DNA from: Sporothrix humicola
Lineage: Eukaryota; Ascomycota; Sordariomycetes; Ophiostomatales; Ophiostomataceae
Length of the DNA stretch: 64,000 bases
Direction: 5' to 3'
Assembly: GCA_021396245.1 (NCBI GenBank)
Contig: WNYE01000109.1
Coordinates: 1-64,000, forward strand
Below the pieces are notes generated by a model. The model was not told the DNA's origin and did not search any database. It saw only the letters and a program-made list of their open reading frames with translations. Both the position numbers and the translations under genes were made by a program. Positions 1 through 10,517 of the stretch are shown here, piece after piece. The first letter of the stretch is position 1. Every line of letters starts with the position of its first letter.

Positions 1-5
1 TTAAT

Positions 6-78
6 AAACCCTGGCGGGATTCGAACCCGCTACCACTCAAGGAACACCCGGTGCCTTAACCACTGCACCACAGGGGCC
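6..78 (-). tRNA. tRNA-like element, possibly a degenerate tRNA
   Basis: Read on the minus strand, this has a good internal A box (TGGTGCAGTGG), a perfect B box (GGTTCGAATCC), a 4-bp D stem (GTGC/GCAC) and a 5-bp T stem (GCGGG/CCCGC). The acceptor strands pair only in part. Between the D stem and the T stem there are about 20 bases, fewer than the roughly 23 of a normal tRNA, and I cannot fold a proper 5-bp anticodon stem. TCC or CCT lies in the putative loop. It may be a tRNA pseudogene, a tRNA-derived repeat, or a tRNA with a divergent anticodon arm, so I assign no amino acid. Confidence 0.4.
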
Positions 79-1601
79 TGGCAGTGCACGATGATCACTG
101 ACAAATTGAAAGGCGACAAACAAACGCCCGTATCGATGTGTTGGTTTTAAACGTGCAAGCATAAGCTGGATTAAAAATACTGATAAAAGGCAAAAAATCC
201 AATGACAGCCACATCGACACACACCGCTGTGACTCAATTGCAGTCCGCAAGGCATCCCGGTTTGCCGTTGCGAGAATCGGGGGCGGTCGACGTCAGCGAG
301 GCGGCGTTTGCAGCGACGTCGGTGGTGAATAAACGTGCTGCGTTTTTTTCTCGCTCTTTTTTTAGAGCTACTCAAAGTTTTGGGGCGAATCAAACACACT
401 CTTTGTTCATCTCTTTGGCTCACCGTAACAACTGCGGCTTCAGCCATGGTTGCATTTCTCCCAATTTTCAACCTTTTCAATTCGCCTGTAGCGGCATACT
501 GTAAATGCCATATTGATGTGTAAAGACTATCCCGTGGTTCCGCCCGTTATTTTTTAGGGTCGTCTTGGTTACTTTATGGAATTATGTTCATTCGAAGTTC
601 CGCCATTTGAGGTTGAGACGCGATTTGTGATAGATAGTACACGCCACACAGCCTGATTCGAGACCACGTGCAGTGATGTTGCCGTCGCTCTTCGAACACC
701 GAGCTGTATTTTGGTTGGATAGCTGGCCCCGTATATTCCTTCAATGGTCCCAACGAGGCTGAAGCCAGGACCAGAACATGGCTCGAAAGTGTCGAAATAA
801 ATTTCCATACTTCGTCACAAGTGAGAGGATCCATTTGAGTCTTGACTTTCCCGCGTTCCCATATTGGTGAAAGTCATGTTGTTTTTGAGTTTAGGTACTG
901 TCATAGAAATACCGGCATTGGCTTGCCTCATTGTGGCCTGAGCTTCGCGTGTTCATGCGATGTCGTTATGTAGTGCGGGTGTTTATCCCCTTCACGCGAA
1001 ATAGCATTTATCGACTAGGCAATGAATACGTGGTGCTGTATGCAAGAAAACGGCATTATGGATTAATATTGCACGGTTATATGAGGTTCTCTGAGCAGCT
1101 CTTTCCACTTTCCATTTACGGTCTCTGATATCGAAAATCCTAAAACGGAAGGAAGCTATTACTGGGGGTTTGTTCCTTCTCTCAATTACTGTGCCTGCAA
1201 CTCTTGCGGATACTCTTTCTTCATGTGTCTGAGTTTCTGCTTCGATCACCTTCTCTTTTCAACGCGCTCGAAACTTGTCTTGAAAATTTTGCTGTATCCA
1301 TTTTCCACACTGCCCCCAGTTTGTCCATTGGCATTACCATCTTTTTTGTCATGGATCTGGATAATACGCTGACCCCTCTCGGCCGCGTTATCAATTATCA
1401 GGTTATCAGCGCGCGCCAATGGAGCTTCAACCCCACACCGAGGCTGATAAGAGAATGGCCGCCAGCGATACAGTCTTTTGCTCCGACAGCACTTTCTTAA
1501 CAAAACATTTAGGAACTGCCATTCAGACGTCATCGACACTGTTTTCACTTGCCATTCTGACTGCTTAATACCACAATCCCAACCCATCTTCTCCCATCAC
1601 C
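79..1601. other. Gene-free stretch upstream of ureG
   Basis: About 1.5 kb without a convincing coding region. The open frames here (up to about 110-150 residues) show no conserved motif and no codon-use signal I trust. The right end is presumably the ureG promoter. Confidence 0.55.
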
Positions 1602-2505
1602 ATGTCTCATATGCATTCGCACGACGGCGGCATCACCATGCATGCCAGCCATGGCCACGACTCGACTGTCTCGGCAGCTGAGCACGGACACAGCCATGAG
1701 ATCCTTGACGGTCCCGGCAGCTTCCTGGGTCGGGAAATGCCGATCGTCGAGGGCCGCGTGTGGGAGGACCGCGCATTCACTATCGGCATTGGCGGGTGCG
1801 TTCTCTACTGTGCAAACCCAAAACTGGGATTGAATATGTGCCATTTAACTAACATTCACATGCAGCCCTGTCGGCTCGGGCAAGACGGCCCTGATGCTGG
1901 CGCTCTGCCACGCCCTCCGCGAAAAGTACTCGATCGCCGCTGTTACCAACGACATTTTCACCCGCGAAGACGCCGAGTTTTTGACAAAGAACCGTGCTCT
2001 GCCGGCAGAGCGCATCAAAGCTATTGAGACGGGCGGCTGCCCACACGCCGCCGTGCGTGAGGATATCAGCGCGAACCTGGCGGCCCTGGAGGACCTGCAC
2101 GCCGTGTTCGGCACGGATCTGCTACTGATTGAGTCTGGCGGCGACAATCTGGCTGCTAACTACAGCCGGGAGCTGGCGGATTTCATTATCTACGTCATCG
2201 ACGTCAGCGGCGGCGACAAGGTGCCGCGCAAGGGTGGCCCGGGCATCACGCAGAGCGATCTGCTAGTTGTCAATAAGACGGACCTGGCCGAGGCCGTGGG
2301 TGCCGATCTGGGTGTCATGGAGCGCGATGCTCGCAAAATGCGCGAGGGCGGCCCGACGGTGTTTGCGCAGGTCAAGAAGGACGTCGGTGTCGACCACATT
2401 GTCAACCTGATCCTGAGCGCATGGCGCGCCAGCGGTGCTGAGTCTGTTGCCAAGGCTGCTGGCGGCCCGAGACCGACTGAGGGCCTCGAGGCGCTGAAGG
2501 CTTAA
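1602..2505 (+). CDS. ureG: Urease accessory GTPase UreG
   Basis: GTPase that drives nickel delivery to apo-urease in the cytosol, acting with the UreD/UreF chaperones. Two exons, 1602-1795 and 1866-2505, encode 277 residues. The 70-base intron starts GTGCGT, has a TAACTAAC branch region and ends CAG. It interrupts the P-loop, so splicing is needed to form GGPVGSGKTA at about residues 64-73. Family signatures after it include TNDIFTREDAEFL, the metal-binding ETGGCPH, LLIESGGDNL and the base-specificity motif VVNKTDLAE. The N-terminus is His-rich (HSHDGG, HASHGHD, EHGHSHE), as in many eukaryotic and some bacterial UreG proteins, and could store or capture nickel. It converges on TSR1, with 228 bases between the stop codons. 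Identification is secure. Confidence 0.95.
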
Positions 2506-2733
2506 ACAGGGGCAAGGCACCTTCTGCTACGACACATTGCTACCATATTATTCGACATATATATTTATTTTTAAACATAAACAAGTTAGCTGGTCTAAAA
2601 CCAACCAAGCATGGCCATCCATTTACAAGATATAAAAATTGAAGTATCATTATCATGCGTAAACTTTTTGATCCGCCGTCTAAACCAAAAACCAGAAAAC
2701 CTGTCATCATGTACCCTTTTCCATGCCGTCCCT

Positions 2734-5336
2734 TTAGGCCATATCCTCGTCCATGTCGTCGTCTGCCGCCCGAGCGGACTCTTCATTCTCAGAAGCAGGA
2801 GCCCATTCCTGGAAAGGCACAGACTTGCGCGGGAACACTCTCTTGTACAGACTGACGCCAACACTGTCCTGAGGGTTGATGCGGCCATCAAACGTGGCCT
2901 TGAAGTAACCGTGTGTACCAAGAGCCTCCTTGATGTAACCGCTCCGGCCTCTCTTGGTCCACAGCGGCAAGGCCTTGAACCACTCGACGTCCTCCCGGTT
3001 GAAGAACATGTAACGGATAGTCACAATCTTCTTGTGGATGTGGTAAGGATGGCCAGTGAGGACCACACGTTTGGCAACGACACGAGACGTTGACGGCGGC
3101 AGGGCTGTACCAGTACCGGCCAGTCTCATGTTTGGCGGCACAGAGACGCCAGGCAGCAGGGGAACGGTGCTGTTCTTGACGCGCTTGAAGAAAAGTGTGG
3201 GAACGGAGCCCCAGGTAACAGGGCCAATAAAGGTGGCCACAGCTGTCTGGCCCGGATGCAGGAAACGGGCGAACTTGTGCACATCGTTGGGGGTGACGCC
3301 ACTCTGAGAGTACAGAGGGTTGACGACGAACCGCCGAGGGCCGCACTGCACAATAATCTCCTCCTTGGACTTGATGGACCGGGGCTCCTCCGCACTGAGG
3401 TTGATGAGGAAGTTGACAACGGTCTGCTTGTTCTCGTGGCGAAATAGAGAGAACAGAGTCACAGGCTTGCTGGGGCTGTAGGCAGCGCGAATCGCCTCTG
3501 GCAGCAGGCCCTTGGAAAGATGCACGCTGACGCGGGTGCCGGGAGCGACACCACCAATCAGAGCTTCGCGCATCGACCGGATCCGGGACGCGCGGTAGTC
3601 GGGAATGCGCAACAGGCGGCGCCAGTCCTCGGGCTCGTGCGGGCGGTCCTCCTTCTCGTTCCATCTACTCGAACGCAAACTCTTGAGACCACGGTACCGC
3701 GCCAAACGCTCATGTGCAAGGACGTTGGGGTGCAGCTCGATCTCATCGGGGAACTCTAGGTCATCCTCGGCCTCTGTTCTCTTTTGTGATCTGTAAAGGG
3801 CAAGCTGCTCGGCCTCCTGCTCGTCGTTGTTCTCGACATAGGGCGCTTCAGACTGGGGGTACTCGGACTGGCCGGCTCCGGCTTCTGTCGGAGCATATTG
3901 TGCGATGCCCTCCATACCGTCGGCGGGGTGGGCCTTCTCCTTGTCCTCGTCGACGCCCATGGCCTCGTCCTCGTTGTCATCGTCGTCCATATCAGAGCCA
4001 GACTCGGATGTCGCATCGTCCAGAATCCAGGCAGCCTGGTACTCGGACGTGCCCTTGGGAAGGCGAACAGCAGGCTTGGCCTTGACATCCTCCTCCTCGG
4101 AGAAGTAGTGGTGGTCGTCAAGGAGCACACCCTTGCGGCTTGTTGTGGCCACGGACACACCATCCAGGCCGTCGCCCTCCATATCGTCGTCTTCACTCTC
4201 ATCGAGAACAGCGCCTTCGGGAGCAAGCGTGTCCAGATCGTCACGGTCCTCGGTGGGGGCATCCAGAACGCCATCAGCCTCGCCGCCTTCCTGGCCATCG
4301 ACGGCCATGGAATCGGCTGCCGCCGCTGCTGCCTTGGGCTTCCGTGTCTCCAGGGGCGCAGCTGTGATCTTGTCGATCTGGAACGTGCCCCAGTCGCCAA
4401 CCTGCACCAGGCGATCGGCCTTGAGACCACGGCCACGAACAACGCCCGTCAACACTGCCGCCGCATCGTTTTCTGATGAACCAAAGTGGACGTCCTCAAC
4501 CAAAATCCAGCTGCGCTCGTCACGCCAGTGGATGCCCTTGGGCGTGGCACTGCACAGCGAGCGGATCAGGTTGGAGCACTCTTGACGGTTGTCGAGGGCG
4601 AAAAGCTTCTCCTGATCGGGGTGGAAATGGCGCATAAACGACTTGAGGGAGTCGAGCGTGCTGGAGCGCTGCTTGGGGGTCTCGAGGCTGTTGAGGCCGT
4701 GCACAGCCGTAAACAGCGTCGACAGGCCCTGGCTCTCCACACTGCGCAGAATCAGCTCGCCGCGCTCGTCGACTTCCTCGGTCGCAGAAATAAGGAGAAC
4801 GACGAAATCAGCCGAGCGAGCAGCGTCGATGCTGGCCAAAACATCGCGGTCGCTGGGCACAAGGATGTATTGCAGCTGCTGCTTGAAACGCTCAATGGGC
4901 ACACGCAGCGTACCGCCAGCCGAGCTGACGGGCACTTCGATATCGAGACTGCCGTTCAAGGCCTGGACGGCGGCGGTGGTATCGCAGTCGTTGCACAGAG
5001 AAATGACGGCGACATTTCTGGGGGCGGCATTGCGGCCGGAGAAGATGGAGGCTTCGAGACGGTGCTCCTTCTGCTTCTCTTGCTGGCGCTGGCGGTTCTG
5101 GTTGCGGCGGTCCAGTTTTGACATGACTTGTTGATGCGGAGTTCTTGGTCTTTCGTCGGCAGTTTTGCCTGTTTCGGGGGGTATTGTTAGATGCCATAGA
5201 TGTCACTTTTGTCTTGTTTCCACCCATCTATTCCCAACTCACCCTTGTGACGACGACCCTTGCCAGCAGCCTTGAACGGCTTGTTGGTGGTTTTCGTCGT
5301 CGACTTATGGCTGTGACCAGCCGTAAACGACGGCAT
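2734..5336 (-). CDS. TSR1: Ribosome biogenesis factor Tsr1
   Basis: Late 40S assembly factor that binds pre-40S particles and blocks premature joining of translation factors. Exon 1 (5243-5336) encodes the short basic N-terminus starting MPSFTAGHSHKSTTK; a 74-base intron (5169-5242) separates it from exon 2 (2734-5168). Together they give 842 residues, close to other fungal Tsr1 proteins. Order: degenerate GTPase-like region (about 75-240) with no usable P-loop, as is normal for Tsr1; AARP2CN-type segment (about 240-310); long acidic linker with several D/E runs; conserved C-terminal BMS1/TSR1 region (DUF663; about 560-830). Starting at the internal Met at 5124 would lose the conserved basic N-terminus. 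It is divergent from UTP7, another small-subunit processing factor. Confidence 0.95.
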
Positions 5337-5825
5337 TTCGAAGATGTTCGATCAGTCGAGGATTGTTGTTTTTTGATTATTTTTTTTTGAAGCGGAATTG
5401 GGTTGGGGAACTGGGTCAAAATCTCAAACTTTGGTGTTGATGTTGTCGATGCAGCTGTCCTGATGCCCACCGTACAGATATTTGATATTGGTACTAGACC
5501 CCTCCTCGGCGGAAAATGCCCTTCACATTAAAAAAAAAAAAGTTTAAGTGGCAGAATTTTTGATGCGTAAACAATTGGTGGGGGATGTAGCTTATCGATA
5601 AGAAAGATAAATGCGCAGGACTGATACCGATAATAATTTTTTTTATGGAGACCAATGTTTTAGTGCAGAACTCTGCGCCTTCACCTTTCTCGAAATCTTC
5701 GCGACAACCATTTTCTGCCATCCTACCACGCACTGTATCATTATATTATTCTCAACGAAACCCCATCGATCTACAGTACCATTCTTTATCGGCGCAGAAC
5801 ATATCAAGGCGAACTGCGACAAGCA
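5337..5825. promoter_or_regulatory. Bidirectional promoter between TSR1 and UTP7
   Basis: The 489 bases between two divergent small-subunit assembly genes must hold both promoters. Visible elements are short A and T runs (5384-5390, 5529-5540) and a palindrome CTTATCGATAAG at 5591-5602 made of two inverted GATA motifs, followed at once by another AGATAA. Regulatory function is inferred from position only. Confidence 0.6.
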
Positions 5826-7508
5826 ATGGCAAACGTTTCGGCCTCGGGCCGCGTGACGAAATCGGGCTCGGGTGCTGTGGCGCGTTACGATAATGGAGCA
5901 GAAAAAGTGACAGACGTGCGGCTGGAGCTGCGGTCCAAGGACGAGCAGGAGCGGATACGGCGGCACAAGCAGGCACAGAAGGAGTACGGCCGAGGACGAC
6001 AGATCGACGTCAAGAACATCAAAGACAAGAAGCTCAAGCGCAACTTGGGCAACCTGGAGACGCGGTTTCAGCGGGCAGCAGACCAGGCAAAAGACTCGGA
6101 ACTGCTGCTCGAACATGCCAACGGTTTCCTTGAGCCCGAGACGGAGCTGGAGCGGACATATCGGGTACGGCAGGATGAAGTGACACAGAACGTGGCTGTG
6201 GGAGCGGCGCAGAAGAGATTCGACCTCAAACTCGACCAGCTTGGCCCGTACCTCTGCGAATTCACAAGAACAGGCCGTGAGCTTCTGCTGGCCGGACGCA
6301 AGGGCCACGTCGCAACGATGGACTGGCGCGAGGGCAAGCTGGGCTGCGAACTGCAACTTGGCGAGACCGTGCGCGATATCCAGTGGCTGCACAACAACCA
6401 ATACTTTGCCGTGGCGCAGAAGCGCTATACCTATATCTACGACCGCAACGGCGTCGAGCTGCATTGTCTGCGCAAACACGTCGAGGTGTCGCACATGGAG
6501 TTCCTGCCGTACCATTTCCTGCTGGCGACCATGGGCATGTCTGGCCACCTCAAGTACCAAGACGTGTCGACGGGCCAGCTCGTGTCAGAAATCTTTACAA
6601 AGTCGGGCACGCCCGTATCTCTGACCCAAAACCCCTACAACGCCATTCTCCACGCCGGCCACCAGAACGGCACCGTCACGCTCTGGTCGCCCAACTCCTC
6701 TGAGCCGCTGGTCAAGCTGCTTGCACACAGGGGCCCCGTGCGGTCTCTCGCCATCGACCGCGAGGGCCGCTACATGGTCTCGGCTGGCCAGGACTGCCGT
6801 ATGAACGTGTGGGACATTCGCATGTTCAAGGGCGAGATCAACAGCTACTTTACAAACGGCCCTGCATCTTCACTCGCTATATCCGACAACGGCCTGACGG
6901 CGGTCGGCCACGGCACACGCACCACGATCTGGAAGGGCATTCTTTCCGGCCCGGGCGCGACGGCAGAAAAGGTGCAGAGCCCCTACATGGCCTGGGGCGG
7001 CGACGGCAAGGCGATTGAGCGCGTGCGCTTCTGTCCGTTTGAGGATGTGCTTGGCGTCAGCCACAGCGCCGGTTTCTCATCGCTGATTATCCCTGGTGCC
7101 GGCGAGGCCAACTTTGATGCTCTGGAGGTCAACCCCTACGAGACGGCCAAGCAGCGCCAGGAGGCCGAAGTCAAGGGCTTGCTGAACAAGCTGCAGCCCG
7201 AGATGATCGCCCTGGACCCCAACTTTATCGGCAAGCTGGATTTGCGGTCGGCAAAGCAGCGCCAGGCGGAGCAGGATCTGGACGCGGTCCCTGTGGATAT
7301 CGCGGCCGAGATCCGCAACAAGGCGCGAGGCAAGAGCACAGCATTGAAGAAGTACCTGCGGAAGCAGCGCAAGAAGAACGTCATCGACGAGAAGCGCATG
7401 AAGGTGGACGAGATCTGGAAGGAGACACAGACCCGCAAGGACGACAAGATGAAGGAAGCCAAGGCAGAGCTGGGCCCAGCTTTGGGACGGTTTGTCCGGA
7501 AGGACTAG
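5826..7508 (+). CDS. UTP7: U3 snoRNP-associated protein Utp7 (WDR46/BING4)
   Basis: WD40 protein of the small-subunit processome, needed for 18S rRNA maturation in the nucleolus. It is a single exon of 560 residues, the usual size. The N-terminal third is basic and helical (motif DVKNIKDKKLKRNLGNLE), followed by WD-like blades at about 140-390 with recognisable repeats (GHVATMDWREGKLGCEL, HRGPVRSLAIDREG, SAGQDCRMNVWDIR). The diagnostic BING4 C-terminal domain follows (YMAWGGDGKAIERVRFCPFED through NPYETAKQRQEAEVKGLL), then a lysine-rich tail. The start at 5826 has a good context (caATGGCA) and fits the family. It is divergent from TSR1, so the two could share control. Confidence 0.95.
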   Translation: MANVSASGRVTKSGSGAVARYDNGAEKVTDVRLELRSKDEQERIRRHKQAQKEYGRGRQIDVKNIKDKKLKRNLGNLETRFQRAADQAKDSELLLEHANGFLEPETELERTYRVRQDEVTQNVAVGAAQKRFDLKLDQLGPYLCEFTRTGRELLLAGRKGHVATMDWREGKLGCELQLGETVRDIQWLHNNQYFAVAQKRYTYIYDRNGVELHCLRKHVEVSHMEFLPYHFLLATMGMSGHLKYQDVSTGQLVSEIFTKSGTPVSLTQNPYNAILHAGHQNGTVTLWSPNSSEPLVKLLAHRGPVRSLAIDREGRYMVSAGQDCRMNVWDIRMFKGEINSYFTNGPASSLAISDNGLTAVGHGTRTTIWKGILSGPGATAEKVQSPYMAWGGDGKAIERVRFCPFEDVLGVSHSAGFSSLIIPGAGEANFDALEVNPYETAKQRQEAEVKGLLNKLQPEMIALDPNFIGKLDLRSAKQRQAEQDLDAVPVDIAAEIRNKARGKSTALKKYLRKQRKKNVIDEKRMKVDEIWKETQTRKDDKMKEAKAELGPALGRFVRKD

Positions 7509-8163
7509 ACTTGATTAAGAGTTGTAATGGTCGTGGTCACTGTTTGTATCCTGTATATTGATTTCCTGGCGTTATGGGGTGGCGTTTAAAATGTATACTT
7601 TTGCGCTGCTTGCATCTAATCCAATGAGAGTTGTTTCTGTGTTTGGTAAAGAACTAATAGCCTTTTATCCCGTGCCAGTAGTATTACATTCATTTGTAAA
7701 GTAAAATTTATCGTTGATGTTTGGTTGTGTCTAGAGTCTAGACTACTTGTACTGTGTATTTAGTAGCTTTGCACCAGTTTGGTATTCCACATGCTGCCCG
7801 GAGTTCACATGGACCGGACTGTGATAGAGCCCGTAACATGCCCGTAAGGTGCCCGTAACGTACCCGTAAAAGTACCCCTCAGCCCCTGAAATCTGGCGGG
7901 TTTCTGCTAGGCGGGTCGTACTGGCAGCTGGAAACACCGCTAATTTGCGTCCGAGCCCACCGCCCCTGCCCCTTTCGCGTCTGACAATCCAGACGTGACC
8001 TTTCGATGTTCGATCCTGCCGCCATCTTGTTCTAGGGTAAAAAAGAAAGAACGTGCGGCGGACGCTACAACTAGCAACAACAGAATCCCAACCACAAAGA
8101 CTCATTTTTCTTTTTCTTTCGCTACAAACGCTCAGCAAAACGACCGCTCCGCCAGACGACCCC
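7509..8163. other. Intergenic UTP7 to peptidyl-tRNA hydrolase
   Basis: 655 bases holding the UTP7 3' region, an 11-bp tandem repeat (7829-7873, listed separately) and the promoter of the hydrolase gene. No coding region seen. Confidence 0.6.
7829..7873. repeat. 11-bp tandem repeat, four copies
   Basis: Four head-to-tail units: GCCCGTAACAT, GCCCGTAAGGT, GCCCGTAACGT, then ACCCGTAAAAGT. The core CCCGTAA is invariant. It lies about 290 bases upstream of the hydrolase start. Such a cluster could be a minisatellite or a set of binding sites. Confidence 0.8.
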
Positions 8164-8999
8164 ATGCTCCCTAAAATGGCTGCTGCGTGGTCCGACCGAG
8201 CAATGGCCAACCCGGCGGCGCTGGCCATCAGCACGAGCGCCGTCGCGTTTGTGACTGGACTCCTTTTTGGCATTTACTCGACGCGCGGCTACCTGATCTC
8301 CCCCGAGCTGGCCGAGGAGCGGCGGCGGAACCTCACGGACCCCTTCGAGAGTGAGGCGTCCGACATTGACGACGGCGTGCTGCTGGACCACGCGCCAAAC
8401 TGGGCCAACGGCGACGAGGCCGATTACCGGGACGGACTGCGGCAGCGGGCACCGAGCGTTGCAGGCAGCAGCACGAGCAGCAAGAAAAAGAAGAAGAGCA
8501 GCAAGGACAAGGAGAAGGAGAAAGAGAAGGAGAAGGACAAGTCGCGCCATACGCACAGCCACTCGGGCGACGAGGAGTGCAAACTGGTGCTGGTTGTGCG
8601 GACAGATTTGGGGATGACAAAGGGTAGGTCACTGCTTCGTACACTTTTGATCTGTACACAACTAACCTGTCAGGCAAAATTGCGGCACAATGTGGCCACG
8701 CCACGCTTGCCTGCTACAAGATCCTCCGCCGTGCCGCCGGGCGCGATCCGACGTCGAGTGCGGCCCGCCTGCTGCAGCGCTGGGAACGCCGCGGACAGGC
8801 CAAGATCGCCGTGCAGGCCAAGGGCGAGGACACGCTGGTGACGCTGATGGGCATTGCACACAGTTTGGGCGTGACAGCAGAGGTGATTGCCGACGCAGGA
8901 CGCACACAGATCGAGTCGGGGAGTCTGACCGTGCTCGGAGTCGGCCCGGCGCCGAAGAGCCTGGTAGACAAGATTACGGGCCACCTGAAGCTACTGTGA
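8164..8999 (+). CDS. PTH2: Peptidyl-tRNA hydrolase 2 (Pth2), membrane-anchored
   Basis: Releases tRNA from peptidyl-tRNA that has dropped off the ribosome; eukaryotic Pth2 sits on the mitochondrial outer membrane. Exons 8164-8623 and 8674-8999 encode 261 residues. The 50-base intron begins GTAGGT, contains ACTAAC and ends CAG; its removal restores the family motif LGMTKGKIAAQCGHATLACY. Layout: one membrane segment (about residues 18-40), an acidic region, a charged low-complexity linker of Ser/Lys/Glu with a short HTHSHS stretch (about 100-138), then the catalytic domain ending GVGPAPKSLVDKITGHLKLL. Catalytic-type residues are the early Lys and Asp of KLVLVVRTDLGM and the TDLGMTKGK loop. Met at 8176 (aaaATGG) has a better context and is an alternative start. 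Confidence 0.93.
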
Positions 9000-9448
9000 G
9001 GGAGTCGGGACCAAAAAAAAATGGGCGTCCGGCATGAATATTGCGTCAACGGGATTGTATTCCGTGTCGACAGAGTCAGAGGTGTTTCGGCACACGTGAC
9101 TCCTTCGGCGAAGCAGGTGCAGCTTGATGCAACCACCTGCCGCTCTCGGCCTGGCCAGGAATCTGGCGAATCGCCCGCCTTTGGAGGCCGGGCTACAGCG
9201 CCTAGCACCCCGCTATGCAGCCAAAACCGCTCGCCCTAGGCAACTGCTTAGGATGGGTTGCAGTTGCCAATAATGCAGATAGCTCTGGTGTATATCTTTA
9301 CGACAGTCCGTAAAATACATAAAAACGAATCTGACGTATTTGCTTCACTTCTTATCGAGGCTGGGTCTGAGTCCACCCAGCGCCTCACTGTACACCTTTT
9401 TTTTTAATTTTTACTATTTTGTTCCTTTTGCTCAGAACACAGCCTATC
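9000..9448. other. Intergenic PTH2 to NRK1
   Basis: 449 bases with the PTH2 3' end and NRK1 promoter. A CACGTG hexamer is present at 9093-9098 and a T-rich run just before the NRK1 start. No coding region seen. Confidence 0.6.
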
Positions 9449-10517
9449 ATGGCCTCTGCCGAACGGAAGGCCGTTGTTGTCGGCATCAGCGGCTGCTCGT
9501 CCAGTGGCAAAACAACACTGGCACGGCTTCTTCGTGATATTTTCCCAAACACGTTTATTCTCCACGAGGACGACTTCTACAAGAACGACAAAGAGTGAGT
9601 GCGGAGCGGGACTGGCTCTTTGCGTCGTGCTCGAATGGACGCTCTCCAATGCTGGAATGTCTGCTAATGTGCCCAGCATCCCCATCTCTGTCGATGGTCT
9701 CGCCGACTGGGACTGCGCCGAAGCGCTTTCGCTCCCGGATATGGAGCAGGCTCTCGCACACATCCGCACGCACGGCGTGTTGCCGGTCAGTCGCAATTCT
9801 CATTTGTCCAGCCGCACAGATCACGGCGGCCAGCAACTGCAAGCCTCTCGGCGTCGGTCCCCTCACCTTCTTCGTCCCCCCTCTACTCCCTCTCTTTCTC
9901 GCTCACCTCTCCCTCCCTCTACCTCCAAACATCCGGACTTCTCCTCTCCCTCTGAACGGACGTCCCAGCTCACAAGTACTCCCCCGCGACAGCCCGACCT
10001 TTTCTCCAAAGAGGACCAGAACTCTGTTGGCAAATGCCCCGTCCCAGACGAGACAATCGAAGCCCAAAAGGCCAAAGTCCAGGCATGGCTCCAGCCCGGC
10101 CAGTCCGGCCACAAGCTTGTTTCCAACAACACTCTACGGATCTGCTTCTTCGACGGCTTCTTGCTATATTCTGAGGCGACGCGCGCAGCCATGGAACAGG
10201 TCGATGTGCGGCTCTTTCTACGAGTCAGCCACGCAAAGGCAACGCAGCGACGCGAGGCACGCGATGGTTACGTGACACTCGAGGGCTTCTGGAAGGACCC
10301 GCCGGGCTACGTCGACAAGATCGTGTGGCCCAACTATGTCGAGGCACACAAGTGGCTGTTCGACGACGGCAATGTGGAGGGCACGCCAAACAAGGCAACA
10401 CTCGAGAAGGAACACATCCTGACGCAGCTTGATAAGGGCACCGATATCGACATGGCAACGACGCTTGAATGGGCCGTGGACACGCTGATACATGAGCTGG
10501 AGAGCAAGTACTTATGA
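9449..10517 (+). CDS. NRK1: Nicotinamide riboside kinase Nrk1
   Basis: Phosphorylates nicotinamide riboside to NMN in NAD salvage. Three exons, 9449-9594, 9677-9785 and 9993-10517, give 259 residues, near yeast Nrk1. Exon 1 holds the start MASAERKAVVVGISG and P-loop GCSSSGKTT, then the substrate-binding HEDDFYKND. The first intron (82 bases, GTGAGT...CAG) separates this from IPISVDGLADWDCAEAL. The second proposed intron (9786-9992, GTCAGT...ACAG, 207 bases) is a multiple of three and stop-free, so it can be read through as a 69-residue Ser/Pro/Thr-rich insert with no family counterpart. I remove it because it joins LP directly to PDLFSKEDQNSVG, as homologues expect. Later motifs: FFDGFLLY and WPNYVEAHKWLF. 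Identification is secure; the second intron is probable. Confidence 0.9.

Noticed and set aside
5643..6560. 305-residue minus-strand open frame over the UTP7 5' half
   Set aside because: Antisense to a secure gene and running into the promoter.
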